Positions 24,670 through 35,814 of a DNA stretch of 64,000 bases are shown in pieces (positions within the stretch are counted from its first letter, which is position 1; every line of letters starts with the position of its first letter). The stretch comes from Pohlia nutans (taxonomy: Eukaryota > Streptophyta > Bryopsida > Bryales > Mniaceae): assembly GCA_022496805.1 (NCBI GenBank), contig CM040085.1, forward strand, positions 46,839,811-46,903,810, in the 5' to 3' direction. The notes beneath the pieces are model-generated. The model saw nothing but the letters and a program-made list of their open reading frames with translations, was not told the origin of the DNA and did no database searches. Made by a program: the position numbers and the translations under genes.

Positions 24670-26015
24670 TCCCTAAACGCCCAAGGGGGGTCCCCACCCA
24701 AAACAACCTCATTTTGGACATTTTTGTTGATGAACTCAAAATGATTTTCAAAACCTTTTTTTCACATTCTAATTGTAGGATCTTCTACTCCTAGGCCTTA
24801 TAAACCATCCCTCAAAAATTCAAAACATTTGACCATACAAATGATAAGATAATAGCAAAATAATGAAGTTGAGATTTTGAAATTTCAGGCTCAGAAAAAT
24901 CCGGGTAGCCTTGCTTTGATGGGCTCTCAAACCCAAAAAAATAGTTGAAATAATGTGCCATATTTGACCATCCTCAAGATGAGATAGTTAACAAGATACA
25001 TGACTCCATTTGACAAGATGTTTAACCCCTAACTGCCTAAGCGTCCATTTTTGGACGATGTACAGATTTCATCCATAATTTCTCATCCGTCATGCACTTA
25101 TAGCAGTGTGGAATTTTTACTATAGATTCTATGGGAAGTTAGCTTCATGCATATATGATCCAATTAGAAAGGGGATGATTTGTGAAATTTTTATGCCTCA
25201 TTTCATGTTGCAGTGATTCACCCAAAATTTTGAAGATTTCAGTGTAAAAGTGCTCTTAAAAAAGTCAACTCATAAAATTAAGCAACCAAAAAATCTCCAA
25301 AAATCACTACACTTAGAGTATTACATTTTAACCAATCACAATGAATTTCATCCGTAGATTGTCAATATCTTATTTGTAATTGAATTACAAAATAATTTTG
25401 AATTTCACGTTTCAAATTTCATACAAAATTATTGGTAATAGCAATCATAGATCTAACCGTATGGATAGAATCTAAAAGTCATAATGTACAACTTTTATTC
25501 ATATATCAAGTTCAAAATATCCCTCTAGGTTGCATTTTATAATGCATCTTTGCAAAACTGCCAAATTTGGAGAGGGCTCTAGGCATTTAGGGGTTAATTC
25601 ATAAGCACTTTTTCAAAGACCTTGTAATGGGTGGGGGTATGAAGCAAAGCCAGAAATTTTGGCTAAATTAGATTATCCCTTCAACTCTCCTCTAATTGAA
25701 TGAGCCTAAAACTCATGGCATACAACCCATGTGAGCTAAACAAAAGTTCCTTTGAGAGGCTTAAATTTTTTGGCAAGTCTACTCAAAGTGTTAAAACTAC
25801 CTTTTAACATTGAGGTGTTTCACTCTCGGTTTCACTTTGAAGAATTCCCCTAAGTGGAGTTTTGATTGGACAAACATAATTCCAATTGCATTAGAAAGAA
25901 GACTTGTTTACCTATAACATCATACTTTTTATTTAGAGAAAAAGTTATTTTTTGGGCCTGGGCAGCTCGAAAAAATGGACAACGACCAAAAAATGGTCTC
26001 TTGGGAGCCTAGGAG
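24670..26015. mobile_element. TTAA-flanked element C, interrupted by a family A element
   Basis: TTAA lies at 24666-24669 and 26016-26019. The left terminus is TCCCTAAACGCCCAAG and the right one, reverse-complemented, is CTCCTAGGCTCCCAAGAG. Just inside the right end is the palindrome GACCATTTTTTGGTC. A 568-bp family A copy (25026-25593) is nested within it. Without that insert and its duplicated TTAA, this element is about 774 bp. Confidence 0.65.
25026..25593. mobile_element. TTAA-flanked element, family A, 568 bp, nested
   Basis: TTAA lies at 25022-25025 and 25594-25597. It is the reverse complement of 8995-9561 with scattered substitutions over its full length. The ends are CCCCTAACTGCCTAAGCG and, from the right, CCCCTAAATGCCTAGAG. 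Confidence 0.9.
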
Positions 26016-26167
26016 TTAAGCGTAAGATCTCTGACAGAATCCCTTTTTCCAATGCTGGATGCTATTTCCTGATAGAATATGGGCCAAATCTGGAGGTGAG
26101 CAGTACATGAACCAAATAACCTTATGGACTCCATCGTTGTGCTAGGAAGGGGGCTTCTTATCAAATA

Positions 26168-26353
26168 TTTCCTCTGTCCTATATTAAGCTTCTTGATTCC
26201 TTTGTTAATTTGTCCCACAATAAGCTTCTTGTTTGTTGAAACTCCTATTCCTACTGGCTCAAAGTCCACACTATAGTGTTCAGGGTCTACACTAATAGAG
26301 GAATTAAGTGTTCCATTTTTAGGGTACATGAAGCGTAATATGGGACAAAAGAG
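26168..26353. mobile_element. Stowaway-like MITE, 186 bp
   Basis: It is flanked by TA. The left end is TTTCCTCTGTCCTATATTA and the right end, reverse-complemented, is CTCTTTTGTCCCATATTAC. The interior pairs (AAGCTTCTTG/GAAGC). Confidence 0.7.
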
Positions 26354-28986
26354 TAACTTCCAAAGCATAAGGTGGAAGTACCTATTACCATTCATTTAAC
26401 CCTTGACCATTAAACGTCTATAAGGTTCTTAAGCGGTTGGGAGATTACACCCTTTTCTAGCTGTGGGACTCTATCTCAATGTCATTTAATAAAATATCCA
26501 GAAATTATCAAGGCTCTACAATATTTTTTTAATAAAAAACCGGAAAGTGTCAGGGATTATGGGTTCAATAGAATATCATTGACGAGAAGCAACTGACTCA
26601 ACCTTACTTTAGCTTAAGATATCTTACGAAATCCTTTATTCCATATCTTGGATCCTATTTCCTGACAGATTTGGAGGTGAATAGTAGAGGCGCTGAAGAA
26701 CCTTATGTCGTTGCAACTATGTACTAGCAGATGGATGTAACTTATCCAAAGTGAACCGAGGTATCACAGAGTTGATGAAGGGATTTTCATCCAATTCATT
26801 TTGTAAAGGCTCTTCGTTGGTCATGGCACCAGGGTACATTCACAGTAACACGACCCAAGGAAACTGTAACCAGTCATTAATTTAATGGATTGTTAAGCAA
26901 TAATCTTATCATATGAATTGATAATGCAATATAAATTAGTAACTACATATAATATATGTCATTATACAATATACTAAAGTTTGACAATGTTTGGGAAGTT
27001 ATTGGTACTCCAGAACGACTAAAATATGGTCGTAACCAATCGTTAATAACGACTAAAATGTGCTAAAATGTTCAAAATATGTCGCAAAATGTCCTTAAAT
27101 TTTTCTAATATCTACATAAATTGAAGATATTATTTTCTAAGCATTCATCAAGAGTCGTTATAACTGGGCGGGGTTGGGTCGTTTTATTGTGAATGCACCC
27201 ACCACTACAAGTTAAATTAACCCTTTCTCCAACTCTGTTATAGAAAAACTCCATTTTTTTGGTGATTTATAAAAAAAACTCTCTCTGTTGAAATATAAGC
27301 CTAGCTTAATCAAACAAGTGTTGGTTTACCTTTGATAAGAAGATCATAGTATGTCTTTGAACTATATAATGCACACTCAAAAATGAGATTTTGGAGGGTG
27401 TGTGACTTCAAAATGAAATTTTCAAAAATGAAAGTGAAGAGGTTCAACAATGACCTATGTTAACACCTCTTAGTTGCAATCTTTCATGTCAAGAATGGAC
27501 TCACACATATTATTGTGAATTTTATAAGTGACAGTGACTTAACCATATATACGGTTTAGGACAAGAATTTATATATTAAAATATGAAAGGAGTTGGTACA
27601 TTGACCAAGATCGGAATACATAATGGAATATGAACAAGAGAACACAATCCAAAAAATAAAACAAGATAATAAACTTCCAAATCCAAGAAATACTGCATAG
27701 TACATGTGCTGTATTTTGAAGTATGTACAACATTTTGGTGTTTTGCACATAGGTATTTTAGTAGCTTCACAACTCCAAATCAAAAATTTCTTATTAAAGT
27801 GTGAATGTGAGATGAATCTTCACATCCCAACTTCAAACATTGATGTTTGATTCAGAGTAGATCGAATGGTAGTGTGCAAAAATTGAATGGTAATGTGCAA
27901 AACCTGAATGATAGTATGCAAAAATATGTCTTTGTGACTACAACGTAGTTGCGTGGGCTGTAAAGGATTAAGGTCATTCTAGCTATTTGTGGATTTTACA
28001 TGGAGTCCCAATTGCACAAAGAGTCCTTGAAACGGCTCACCATATAGTGTATTTTGGATTTTCCTAATTTTTCCTACTTAAACTAAATTTAAACCATGAA
28101 AATAAGTTCTATTGCATTTGAGCTTAACTAGCAAAATGAAGCGTACCAAGCCTCTTTTCAACTTCTCTTTAATTTTTTGGAAAACTCTGAAAAATTGAGT
28201 GTTTTATTGGAGTTACAAGTTTGGTGGATATTATTGTGGTGTAACAATTTTTTCTAACTTTAGATACAGAAATGATTTTCATTCATTTTACTTTTTTCAT
28301 TGTAATTTAGACCTTTGGTAAAAAAATGGAAAATTTTGAGTATATTTTTTAATTGATATGAATTCTCTTTACAATCACTCCAAAAAATCATAGTAATTTC
28401 AAATTTTCACCAAAAATTATGAAAAAATCATACTTTGTAGTAGACACATGGCTTCATCTACTAAAAATATAAATTTGAATTCTTATCTTATTTATAGTGG
28501 CAAAATCAACTACGACAAGTAAAACATAATTCTATAGTCATAGGCAAGACGTGTAAGGGTTAAAGGACATGCATTGCAATTTTTTCTCATCTTTGAGGGT
28601 CATTTTCACATCTTTCCTTTCATTCTTTCGGATTGTAAATTATAGTATACACCAAATGGAAGAAAACTATGTAATTAATTTATTACGTTAATTGATCAAA
28701 TTAGCAATATTTTTCATGGCTACAAAAATTGCCCAAAAAGTACTCCTAAGACCATTGTTTCATTTTCCTCAATTTGGATGATGGGATGAACCTAAAATTA
28801 GAAATTTAAAAGACCAAGCAAAGAAATGTTCATTTGATCCTCGTTTTTGGCCAATGGAGGAGGATGATTCATTAATTTTTTTTGCTAAAAACAACATTTG
28901 GAACTCAAACAATACCATTTTTTTGACCCAAAGTCCTCTTGGGGCTTCTTTGACTTTTAGTCAGTTTAGTTTTTCCACGGAGGGTG
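26354..28986. other. Spacer with decayed repeats, no gene seen
   Basis: Stretches 26022-26105 and 26613-26688 are a diverged direct duplication (CTATTTCCTGA...TTTGGAGGTGA). Isolated TTAA-type ends lie at 26396-26410 (TTAACCCTTGACC) and 28548-28563 (GTGTAAGGGTTAA), but I could not pair them. No coding evidence was seen. Confidence 0.4.
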
Positions 28987-29830
28987 AGAATTGTTAAATC
29001 TTCATTTTGTGATTTCATTTACATTCATTGAAGTACCTAAAATCGTTGATTCTGTTTACATCCAATTCCACCTATTACTTACTGCATTTAGCTAGTGTTT
29101 ACTTGAAGTAACACATGTGGAATTGGGGATCAATGATAGGATATGGTTTTGGGTGGTTTAGGTAGATCTACTTTAATAGCACCTACAATGCTCTGCGACA
29201 CATGTGTGCAACATTGGAGGCTGTCATGAGAGCAAACAAGATGATGCAAATGTAAAGAAATTTTTAACACAATAGCCTCACGGGACGGTTGAAATGAGGC
29301 CTGACATGGCAGACTACGATGGTTCTCAATACCCTAGGCGTGTTTAGAAATCAGGGCAAAAGACAACAATGTGTTGCTTTTTAAAGATAATTACACTTGC
29401 ATCTCATTCTTTTGTTTTACATCTCCAAAAGATTGTTCGTGTTTGATCGAGTTTGCACTGATGTTTGGCGTATTACAATAGAGCAGGACTAGTTCATAAA
29501 TGTAAATGGCCTTAAAAGGATCCTGAAGGCAAACCGTTTTGCTTGTGAAAGGTTGTAGATGTCCTAAAACTATGGCCACCATTCCTCTAGCCAACTCTGA
29601 CACACGAGTAAAAAGTGATTGTGGCTCTTCAAATAATTTCCAAACGCATGAAATTTCAATGCCAAGCCAAAAGTCTAATCAACCTATCATTGACTGCCAA
29701 TTCCACCTCACTTCTAGTGAACACTGAATGCATTAAGTGATAAATGGAATTGGGTGTAAATAGAACGATTGTAGGTACTCAATGAATGAAATTGAGATCA
29801 CAAAATGATGAGTAAGCAATTAAGACAATA
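28987..29830. mobile_element. Long-TIR element, about 840 bp, Mutator-like in form
   Basis: The first roughly 130 bases (28987-29117) are inverted at 29698-29830. Shared blocks include CATTTTGTGAT, TCATTGAAGTACCTA/TCATTGAGTACCTA, AATCGTT and CCAATTCCA. TIRs this long are typical of MULE-class elements. I could not see a clear 8-9-bp target duplication. The 580-bp interior has only short ORFs. Confidence 0.55.
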
Positions 29831-29909
29831 TAGGAAGCTATGTTGCACAACAATCAAGGAGATTCTTTGGGTGTAAATTAGAGGAATTGGTTGTAAATGG
29901 ATGGTTTAA

Positions 29910-30476
29910 CCCCTCAAGGACCAAGGCTGATTTTCCAAGTTCGGTCAGCTCACTGTGGAATGAGTATTGATCCTCAATTCTTGAGAATTTTTGTGGTGAT
30001 TCTACTCTTTGTAACGAAGATGGGATGGTAATTTGCATACGTAGGTGATGTATAAATCAAAAGATACAATCATACAAAGGTGAAAAACCTAACTACGGGC
30101 AGCTCCTGAAAATTTTCATACAATGAGCTATGCATCTAAATTTTTGCACACAATGAGCTAACACCCTCATGCACACAATTGCCAAATTCATTTTACCAAA
30201 TTTGACACTAAACTTTGCATTTTTGGCATTTTAGAAAGTTTCAAATATGGGCAGCAAGCCAAAAAAAAAAGGTGCAATCAACTTTGAAGCTTATAATCTT
30301 ACTATTGAAGAACCTTGAACGGTTAAAAATTTGTAGGTGGTAATAAATTCAATTTGCTCGAAATATCCTATGGTTGGATTAGTCAAAAAAGTCATAGATC
30401 AAAAACTATTTGTCTTTTTATGAGAAGGGGTACTTTGGAGTGTTTGGAGAGGAACAAAACTGTGGTCCTTTAGGGG
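29910..30476. mobile_element. TTAA-flanked element, AGGACC family, 567 bp
   Basis: TTAA lies at 29906-29909 and 30477-30480. The ends are CCCCTCAAGGACCAAGG and, from the right, CCCCTAAAGGACCACAG. It has no coding capacity. The same termini as the intronic family M sit on a different interior. Confidence 0.87.
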
Positions 30477-30550
30477 TTAAAGTAACTACTCTATCAACTA
30501 TACTGTACCTTAGGGTCAGGTTCATCAAGTCTCTTCCAAAATAAATTATT

Positions 30551-30955
30551 TTTAGGGTTATTTTTCATTCATTAAGTGAAATTGTATTTTCTTTGAATTG
30601 AATTTCTTGTGATTTCTAATATTTCCACGTGGTTTTTGATCCTAAGATCTATTTGTTACACCTCATTGAACTTTTCATTGTTAAAAGTTTTGAACATTGA
30701 TATAGCACAAGACAATTCTATTCTCCTCTTGCAATTTGTGATGATATTTTTAATGGAAAGCGTTGTAATTTGTACTTGGGTAGGTTATTTGCAAAAATCT
30801 TGAATTTTATGAATTTAGATTATTCTCAATAATAGTTTCTACACTATTCAATAATACCAATTTATAATATTTGAAAATTTCAATAAATGCCATTTTTATT
30901 CAATTATTGAATTATTTTTTAACGAATTTGACCATAGTATAGAGTAGATTGATTT
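30551..30955. repeat. Dispersed repeat R2, copy 2, uninterrupted
   Basis: It matches 6672-7470 without the 391-bp TTAA element, running through GAATTTAGATTATTCTCAATAATAGTTTC where copy 1 has the insertion. Confidence 0.75.
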
Positions 30956-31778
30956 TGAATGATTATAGAGCATTTTTGGGATGCTTATAACTCCCACTTA
31001 GGAATGGTTTTGTATTTTCAGGAAAAACCACTTTGAAAATTCATATAAATCAAAATTTTATTGAAAAAATATGATTTCACTTTGATTCAACTCCACTTAG
31101 ACTTAAGGTAGAAGCACCAGAAACTGTTAGGTACCAATTGTGGTCACCTATAAAAGCACATGTTTAAACTTCAGGAGTTCCCAATCTAGTTATCACAAGC
31201 ATTAATTACGAACACCAAGTTAGCAATCTAATTGGACTAGAAATGAAAGAGAGTTATTGGTACACCTACTAACATCAATAGTGGTCTATGCATATTAAGT
31301 TTGAAAATTTATAACAAAATCATACACTGTGAAAAAATTAATTAAAAATTGAGCATGGTTATTAAACCCAAAGTTTTATGTGCTGCAATTTTTTATCATT
31401 GAAAATCAGCGCTCCATGTAGGTTGAAATGCTTAAACTGACGGCAATTGTACCCCTTACCTTACCTTTCCCTCAAAAAATTGTGATACACTTGGTATGTC
31501 CTCCAAGATGTTCAGATTGATTAAATGGATGATAATAGGTACTTCCACCTTAGTTTATTGTGGTAAGTACTGTGTACTGTACATCCATACAAGTCATTTA
31601 GGCGGATGCACTACTGCCAAACTGCAAAGGCTGTATAATACCAGAATGATCAGGACCATTATACATCCATATATACCAGTTGAGCGAAGTCGCAATGCTT
31701 ACCCTGTTCACCATCATAGACATAAAAAATTAGTCTTCCTACTTCCAAAAATAAAAATAAAATAAAAAAATAAAGTCT
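30956..31778. other. 3' flank of TSPO, repeat B copy, no other gene seen
   Basis: It holds one copy of MITE family B (31104-31463, listed separately). Otherwise it is AT-rich. Confidence 0.4.
31104..31463. mobile_element. MITE family B, copy 1
   Basis: It starts TAAGGTAGAAGCACCAGAAA and matches 51349-51722 almost throughout (CTACTAACATCAATAGTGG, CCCAAAGTTTTATGTGCTGC). The right end is decayed. Confidence 0.7.
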
Positions 31779-34700
31779 TCATGTAATATCAAGGGTAGCA
31801 CCCACAAACTTGGTCCTGGTGGCCAAGTTGACACCACTTCCCCCAACAGACTCTTCATTCACGTTGGCCCTACAGGTCAGAGTTACTCTCTTTGTGTGTT
31901 AAGTAATAGAAAGTGAACCTTGGCCATTTATAGTAACCAATGTTTTTTGAGGTGGCTACCAAAAGCAAGTGTTGATAACAAACAAAGCATGTATCACTTG
32001 CTTTTGGTAGTATCACCGAAATCAGTGAAGAATATTACATGTGTTGTTAACAAACAAATAAATTTAAACAAAAGGGACTTAATATAAAACCTACTCAAAA
32101 AAACATGAGCCACCCAATTTGGGTTTCTTGGTCATTTAGGGGGTTAAAAGACGTACCAGCCAATGTAGGGTACCAACAAGTAGGCAGCGATGGGGTTGAC
32201 AGGGAGAAAAAGATATATTGTCAAAGAGATTGCCAACCACAGCATCACAATCTCCACAAGTGCATAATCCTGAAGATGGTGGAAGATTAGTACTAATTAC
32301 CAATGAATCTAAGAAAGAAAGACTCATAATTAAATATCTTTACATGCTCAGCAAAATCATATTAATTACACAAAAACATTTAGGAGGAAGTGTAAATTAC
32401 AATGAAGAATCATATGGTATATTTTTCACACAAAATTTAACTCTAAATTTGGAAATTCTAAAGATGAACAAGCTATGTAGTGTGATTTGGACTAGTATGG
32501 CATCCTTCTACAATAAAACCTTAGACAATGGTTCATTTTAATAATAATAATAACACTGCCCTAAAAGACCATCGTGAATGAAGAGTGTTGGAGATAGTTT
32601 GTCTATCTATGAATAACAAGGTTTACCTTTGGTGCCTTCTCTTGGAGGTAGAATCTATAACTAGGACAATTCATTCTAAATACTTGCTTGAGGTTCACTA
32701 CTTCTCACAATAACTCTAATTCATTCATTTCACTGAGAATTGTGTAATACCAGTACAACATTGGTTTGGACATTGATCCTTGGAATTTGCAAATGCAATA
32801 AAATGTTCAATTTTCTTAGTTCAAAAAGTGAAACAAAATCTAGACTTGATCAAACTCATTTTCTAGTACAAGAAAACTCATCAAAAATGGGTCATCATCA
32901 ATAAATTTGACCAATAAGCATCCACTTGGACCTTCAAGGGTTAAGGTTATGAGACTTACAGGACGGTGCATGCCAAAAAAGATCGGAGTCCACAAAAAGT
33001 TAAGGAGTAGCTGCATGAATCAAATATGTCAATGAATGAGTCTATGACAAGGCTAATGCTGAGTATAGTTCAATGAATGGAAATCATAACCTCAGTAAAC
33101 AGCGTAGAGGAGCATCTATTCAAGGGCAATTGAGTTAACCGAAAAGAACACAACTTCTATGCTGTATCATGTCTTTAGTTTGTTTATTAAGTACAGTCAT
33201 TTTGATAAGGGTCAGAGGCATGGGGGATCGCATGCGAACAGTCGGGGAGTGTTACAATGCATTGGGGGATCTTTTCGTGGCTTGGGAAGGTTCAGGGTTC
33301 AAGGCCCTTGACAATTGCAGATCATTCTCATTGGCCAGGCACGAATACCGCATAGACTAGTTTTTTTGCTATTCTGAACTCAAAAACGAGTCTATGCTTA
33401 GTTCAAGCAGAGTTTCCTCTTCATGCAACTCTTTTCAGTTAACTCTAATGACTCAAAAAATCTTGCTTTCTTCCAAGTAAACATTTACCCCTAAAGGACC
33501 AACGATTCATGGTTTTAAAATGACAAATTCAATCAATTATATTGTGAAAAATCAATAATTTAGATGGGACCAAATTTTATATCACCAGAATTAGTTGCAT
33601 GTATTGATAAAAAAGAAAAAGAAAAATTTAAACAAAAGGAACTCCATGTCAGGCCTACTCAAATATGCTAAAAAAAAGAAGAAGAGACCCGGGTTAAAGC
33701 ATACAGTACCTGGATAATGTATGTCCCAAGAGGGTACCCTTGCACAGCAAAACCTGCAAAGAATGAAGAACTATTAGTTTCATGTCTGATGCTCCCTCTG
33801 TCTGGAAATAATTGTCCTAGTTTTTGGCATTTTGTTTTCCTAATTTTTGTCCAATGTTTTATATTTCAAATGTGAGCCATGTCCACTTCAAATGGATCAG
33901 ACACTGAGAGTGACACAAAAACTACATACTACTATTAAAGATAAACCATTTTTCAAGTACTAAGACGGTTTTTTTTGGGAAAAGAAAGTTAAGTTGAAAA
34001 ATGCCAAAAACTAGGACAGAGGGAGTACTGGTAACTTCAAGACATCATGACGCATGATGTGAGGTTAGCCTAAAAAAACAACAAGAAACCCAAATTGGGC
34101 CTCATGTTTTTCTTTAGCAGGTCACATGGGGACTTTCTTTTGTCCAATTTTGAACAACACATGCAATGTTGTTCTTCAATGATTCTGGTGTTACAAACTT
34201 TAGACCTACGTAAATTACACTTTTCACAATATGATCAATCAAGTTGGTCATTTTCAAATCTAGGAGTGATATCATTCAATTGCAATAATAGAGTTATCTG
34301 TAAAGTAAACTCAGGTTAGTCTGTCTTGTGCCTGGAGTTTTCATGCTAGAAATAAATTGTTTTTTTGCCTTTTTGATGCTGTGAAAAAAACCAGTTCTGC
34401 CTTGTCTATCCTCTTCTAGTAAATTTTTGGTAGACTTTACAGATGACTCTAATGTTAAGGCTGTTTTCTACGTGCTTTTTACCCAAGTGCAGAATGAAGA
34501 GAGGGGAAGCTACTCACCTCCTTCTTTCCATACTAGCCACGCCGCAAATCCCATCAAAATGTAGAGAGTTGTCCACATTACAGGGAACACCCAACCCTGC
34601 ACAGAATCATTCAATTATGTGGCAATTATGTGAAAGTTGGAGCATGCTTGAAAAAAAATTCCCTCGAGAATTGATGTAGAAGAAGAAGAGGCGGAGGTCG

Positions 34701-35226
34701 TGCTTCATACCGGAGGCGTCCATGGAGGCTTGTTCAATTGCTTGTACCATTCTACACAACCAAACAAATATGAGCCATTCATCAGAAAAACTAAGGCTCT
34801 CCACACTCACAAAGGAAACTGCATTGCATTCCAAGAAGCTTCAACTCTTTCGGGGAGATTCAAGAAAGATAGGGCGAATTTAGGGTTAAGAAGACAGAAG
34901 ATTCAGCAAAACAGAAAGAGGGAATTGCAGAAAGAGAGACATCACACTAAGTGGATACCATGAAAAACCCTAAACCCCATGTCCTTTGGAGAAATGGGAG
35001 TTATCGACACTTGTGATTGAACCACCAAAAAAAGGTTTTTCAACACATTTTTAGATGCAGCTAAACAAGGTCAGCAACCCCCCTTTCAAGGAGAACTCTA
35101 ATTTTTAACAATAGAATGTTGAGTACCAGAGTCGCCGCCTTGACCAAAGGCAGTGCTAAGAAACGCCACTGTCAGCGGCAAGCCCACGGACACCAGCAGA
35201 GCAACGATGCTCCTCACGTTCGCCAT
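31779..35226 (-). CDS. TSPO: Translocator protein TSPO (peripheral-type benzodiazepine receptor family)
   Basis: Seven exons read from splice sites: 35226-35127, 34751-34711, 34596-34518, 33753-33710, 33010-32960, 32269-32157 and 31869-31779. Phases are consistent throughout and total 172 codons plus stop. Family signatures are clear: WYKQLNKPPWTPPGWVFPVMWT, LYILMGFAAWLVWKEGG, LLLNFLWTPIFFGMHRP and DYALVEIVMLW...LLVPYIGW, giving five membrane helices in a tryptophan-rich protein. The family binds porphyrins and sterols. The Arabidopsis protein is stress/ABA-induced in the secretory pathway and is removed by autophagy. The last exon (after PYIGW) does not match the usual LN..W tail, so the C-terminus is the least certain part. 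A likely 5' UTR intron ends in GAGCAG directly before the ATG. ATG10 starts 588 bp away on the other strand. Confidence 0.9.
31956..32010. repeat. 16-bp perfect hairpin in TSPO intron 6
   Basis: CTACCAAAAGCAAGTG (31956-31971) is the exact reverse complement of 31995-32010, with a 23-base loop. Its right arm ends where similarity to the family M MITE begins. Confidence 0.75.
32011..32143 (+). mobile_element. Family M MITE, truncated, in TSPO intron 6
   Basis: It matches the right part of the full copy at 44006-44237 (TATCACCGAAATCAGTGAAG, CTACTCAAA, TTGGTCATTTAGGGGGTTAA). The right TTAA is present (32144-32147), ten bases from the TSPO 5' splice site. The left part is missing. Confidence 0.75.
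32941..32944. other. Isolated TTAA with a CCCTTGAAGGTCC terminus
   Basis: GGACCTTCAAGGG directly precedes TTAA, as at the right end of AGGACC-family elements. A matching left end was not found within the intron, so only one end survives or is recognisable. Confidence 0.4.
33131..33446. mobile_element. Family D element, 316 bp, in TSPO intron 4
   Basis: The ends are TGAGTTAACCGAAAAG and, from the right, AGAGTTAACTGAAAAGAG. It is flanked by AAT on both sides (33128-33130, 33447-33449). Confidence 0.72.
33488..33693 (+). mobile_element. Family M MITE in TSPO intron 4
   Basis: The left end is CCCCTAAAGGACCAACGATT, with the flank mutated to TTTA. The right flank is TTAA (33694-33697), but the right TIR has decayed. 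The interior matches 44006-44237. Confidence 0.78.
33792..34025. mobile_element. Stowaway-like MITE, 234 bp, in TSPO intron 3
   Basis: The ends are CTCCCTCTGTCTGGAAATAA and, from the right, CTCCCTCTGTCCTAGTTTTT. The right flank is TA, while the left flank has drifted. Subterminal TTTTTGGCATTTT is inverted as AAAATGCCAAAAA. Confidence 0.82.
34078..34263 (-). mobile_element. Family M MITE, reverse, in TSPO intron 3
   Basis: In reverse orientation it shows the family core (CACATGCAATGTTGTTCTTC, CACAATATGATCAATC). Both termini have decayed. Confidence 0.7.
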
Positions 35227-35814
35227 CTGCTCAAACAAATCAATCCAGAGTTGGAAATCTTTGTGGTAGCAAAATGATCAAAACTTCGAGAAGGGAAGAA
35301 ATTGCAGAATAGAAGTGTGACAAACCTTGTACGAGACTCTGGGCGGGGCTTCAAATGTGAGGTCTGAATTGCATGTTTAGGGTTTAGGGTTTAGTCTCAA
35401 TGTTGCTGTCTGTGCGAGAGCTTTTCGGGATAAGAATCTAATCCTACTCCCGGTACTTATCTTATAATTAGTGGGTATTAGGGTTAATAAGTACGTATGC
35501 CTTGATTGACAAACCTTTTCCGGTGTCGTTGTTTTGATGGAGCTTCTTTTTTTTGAAAATTCAGAGATTCTGTAATTGTAAGTTAGTTGTCGTGGTGGAT
35601 TTGGTTTATTTTTTGAGTTTGATCTGCGAATTTTACATTATGACTTTTCCTCGTTTTTTCCGATTCTTCTTTCGTGCTTTTGACATTAGGTTTTGTGGTG
35701 ACGGCTTCGTTGTAAACAATTTCAATTGATCGATCGATCGATTACACAGAAGTTTCGGAATTTTTATGGAGCGATCTAAGCATTGGTGGTGGTGACAATT
35801 GGGTTTTAAGGTTT
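35227..35814. promoter_or_regulatory. Divergent TSPO/ATG10 promoter region, 588 bp
   Basis: It lies between the two start codons. It contains three TTTAGGG-type telo-box units at 35376-35394 (AAACCCTAA on the TSPO strand) and a (GATC)n run at 35728-35742. The TSPO 5' UTR probably includes an intron. Transcription starts cannot be placed from sequence alone. Confidence 0.6.
35376..35394 (-). promoter_or_regulatory. Triple telo-box
   Basis: TTTAGGGTTTAGGGTTTAG reads AAACCCTAAACCCTAAA on the minus strand. This plant motif is often found near transcription starts of housekeeping and ribosomal genes. Confidence 0.65.

Noticed and set aside
27216..27970. TTAA element between TTAACCCTTTCTCC and GTAAAGGATTAA
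   Set aside because: The two ends match each other over only a few bases, and no related copy was found.
33288..33325. tRNA-like B-box (GGTTCAAGGCC) inside the family D element
   Set aside because: No A-box at the right distance and no cloverleaf can be drawn; it lies within a transposable element.
35728..35743. (GATC)n as a regulatory element
   Set aside because: A short simple repeat with no known meaning at this place.
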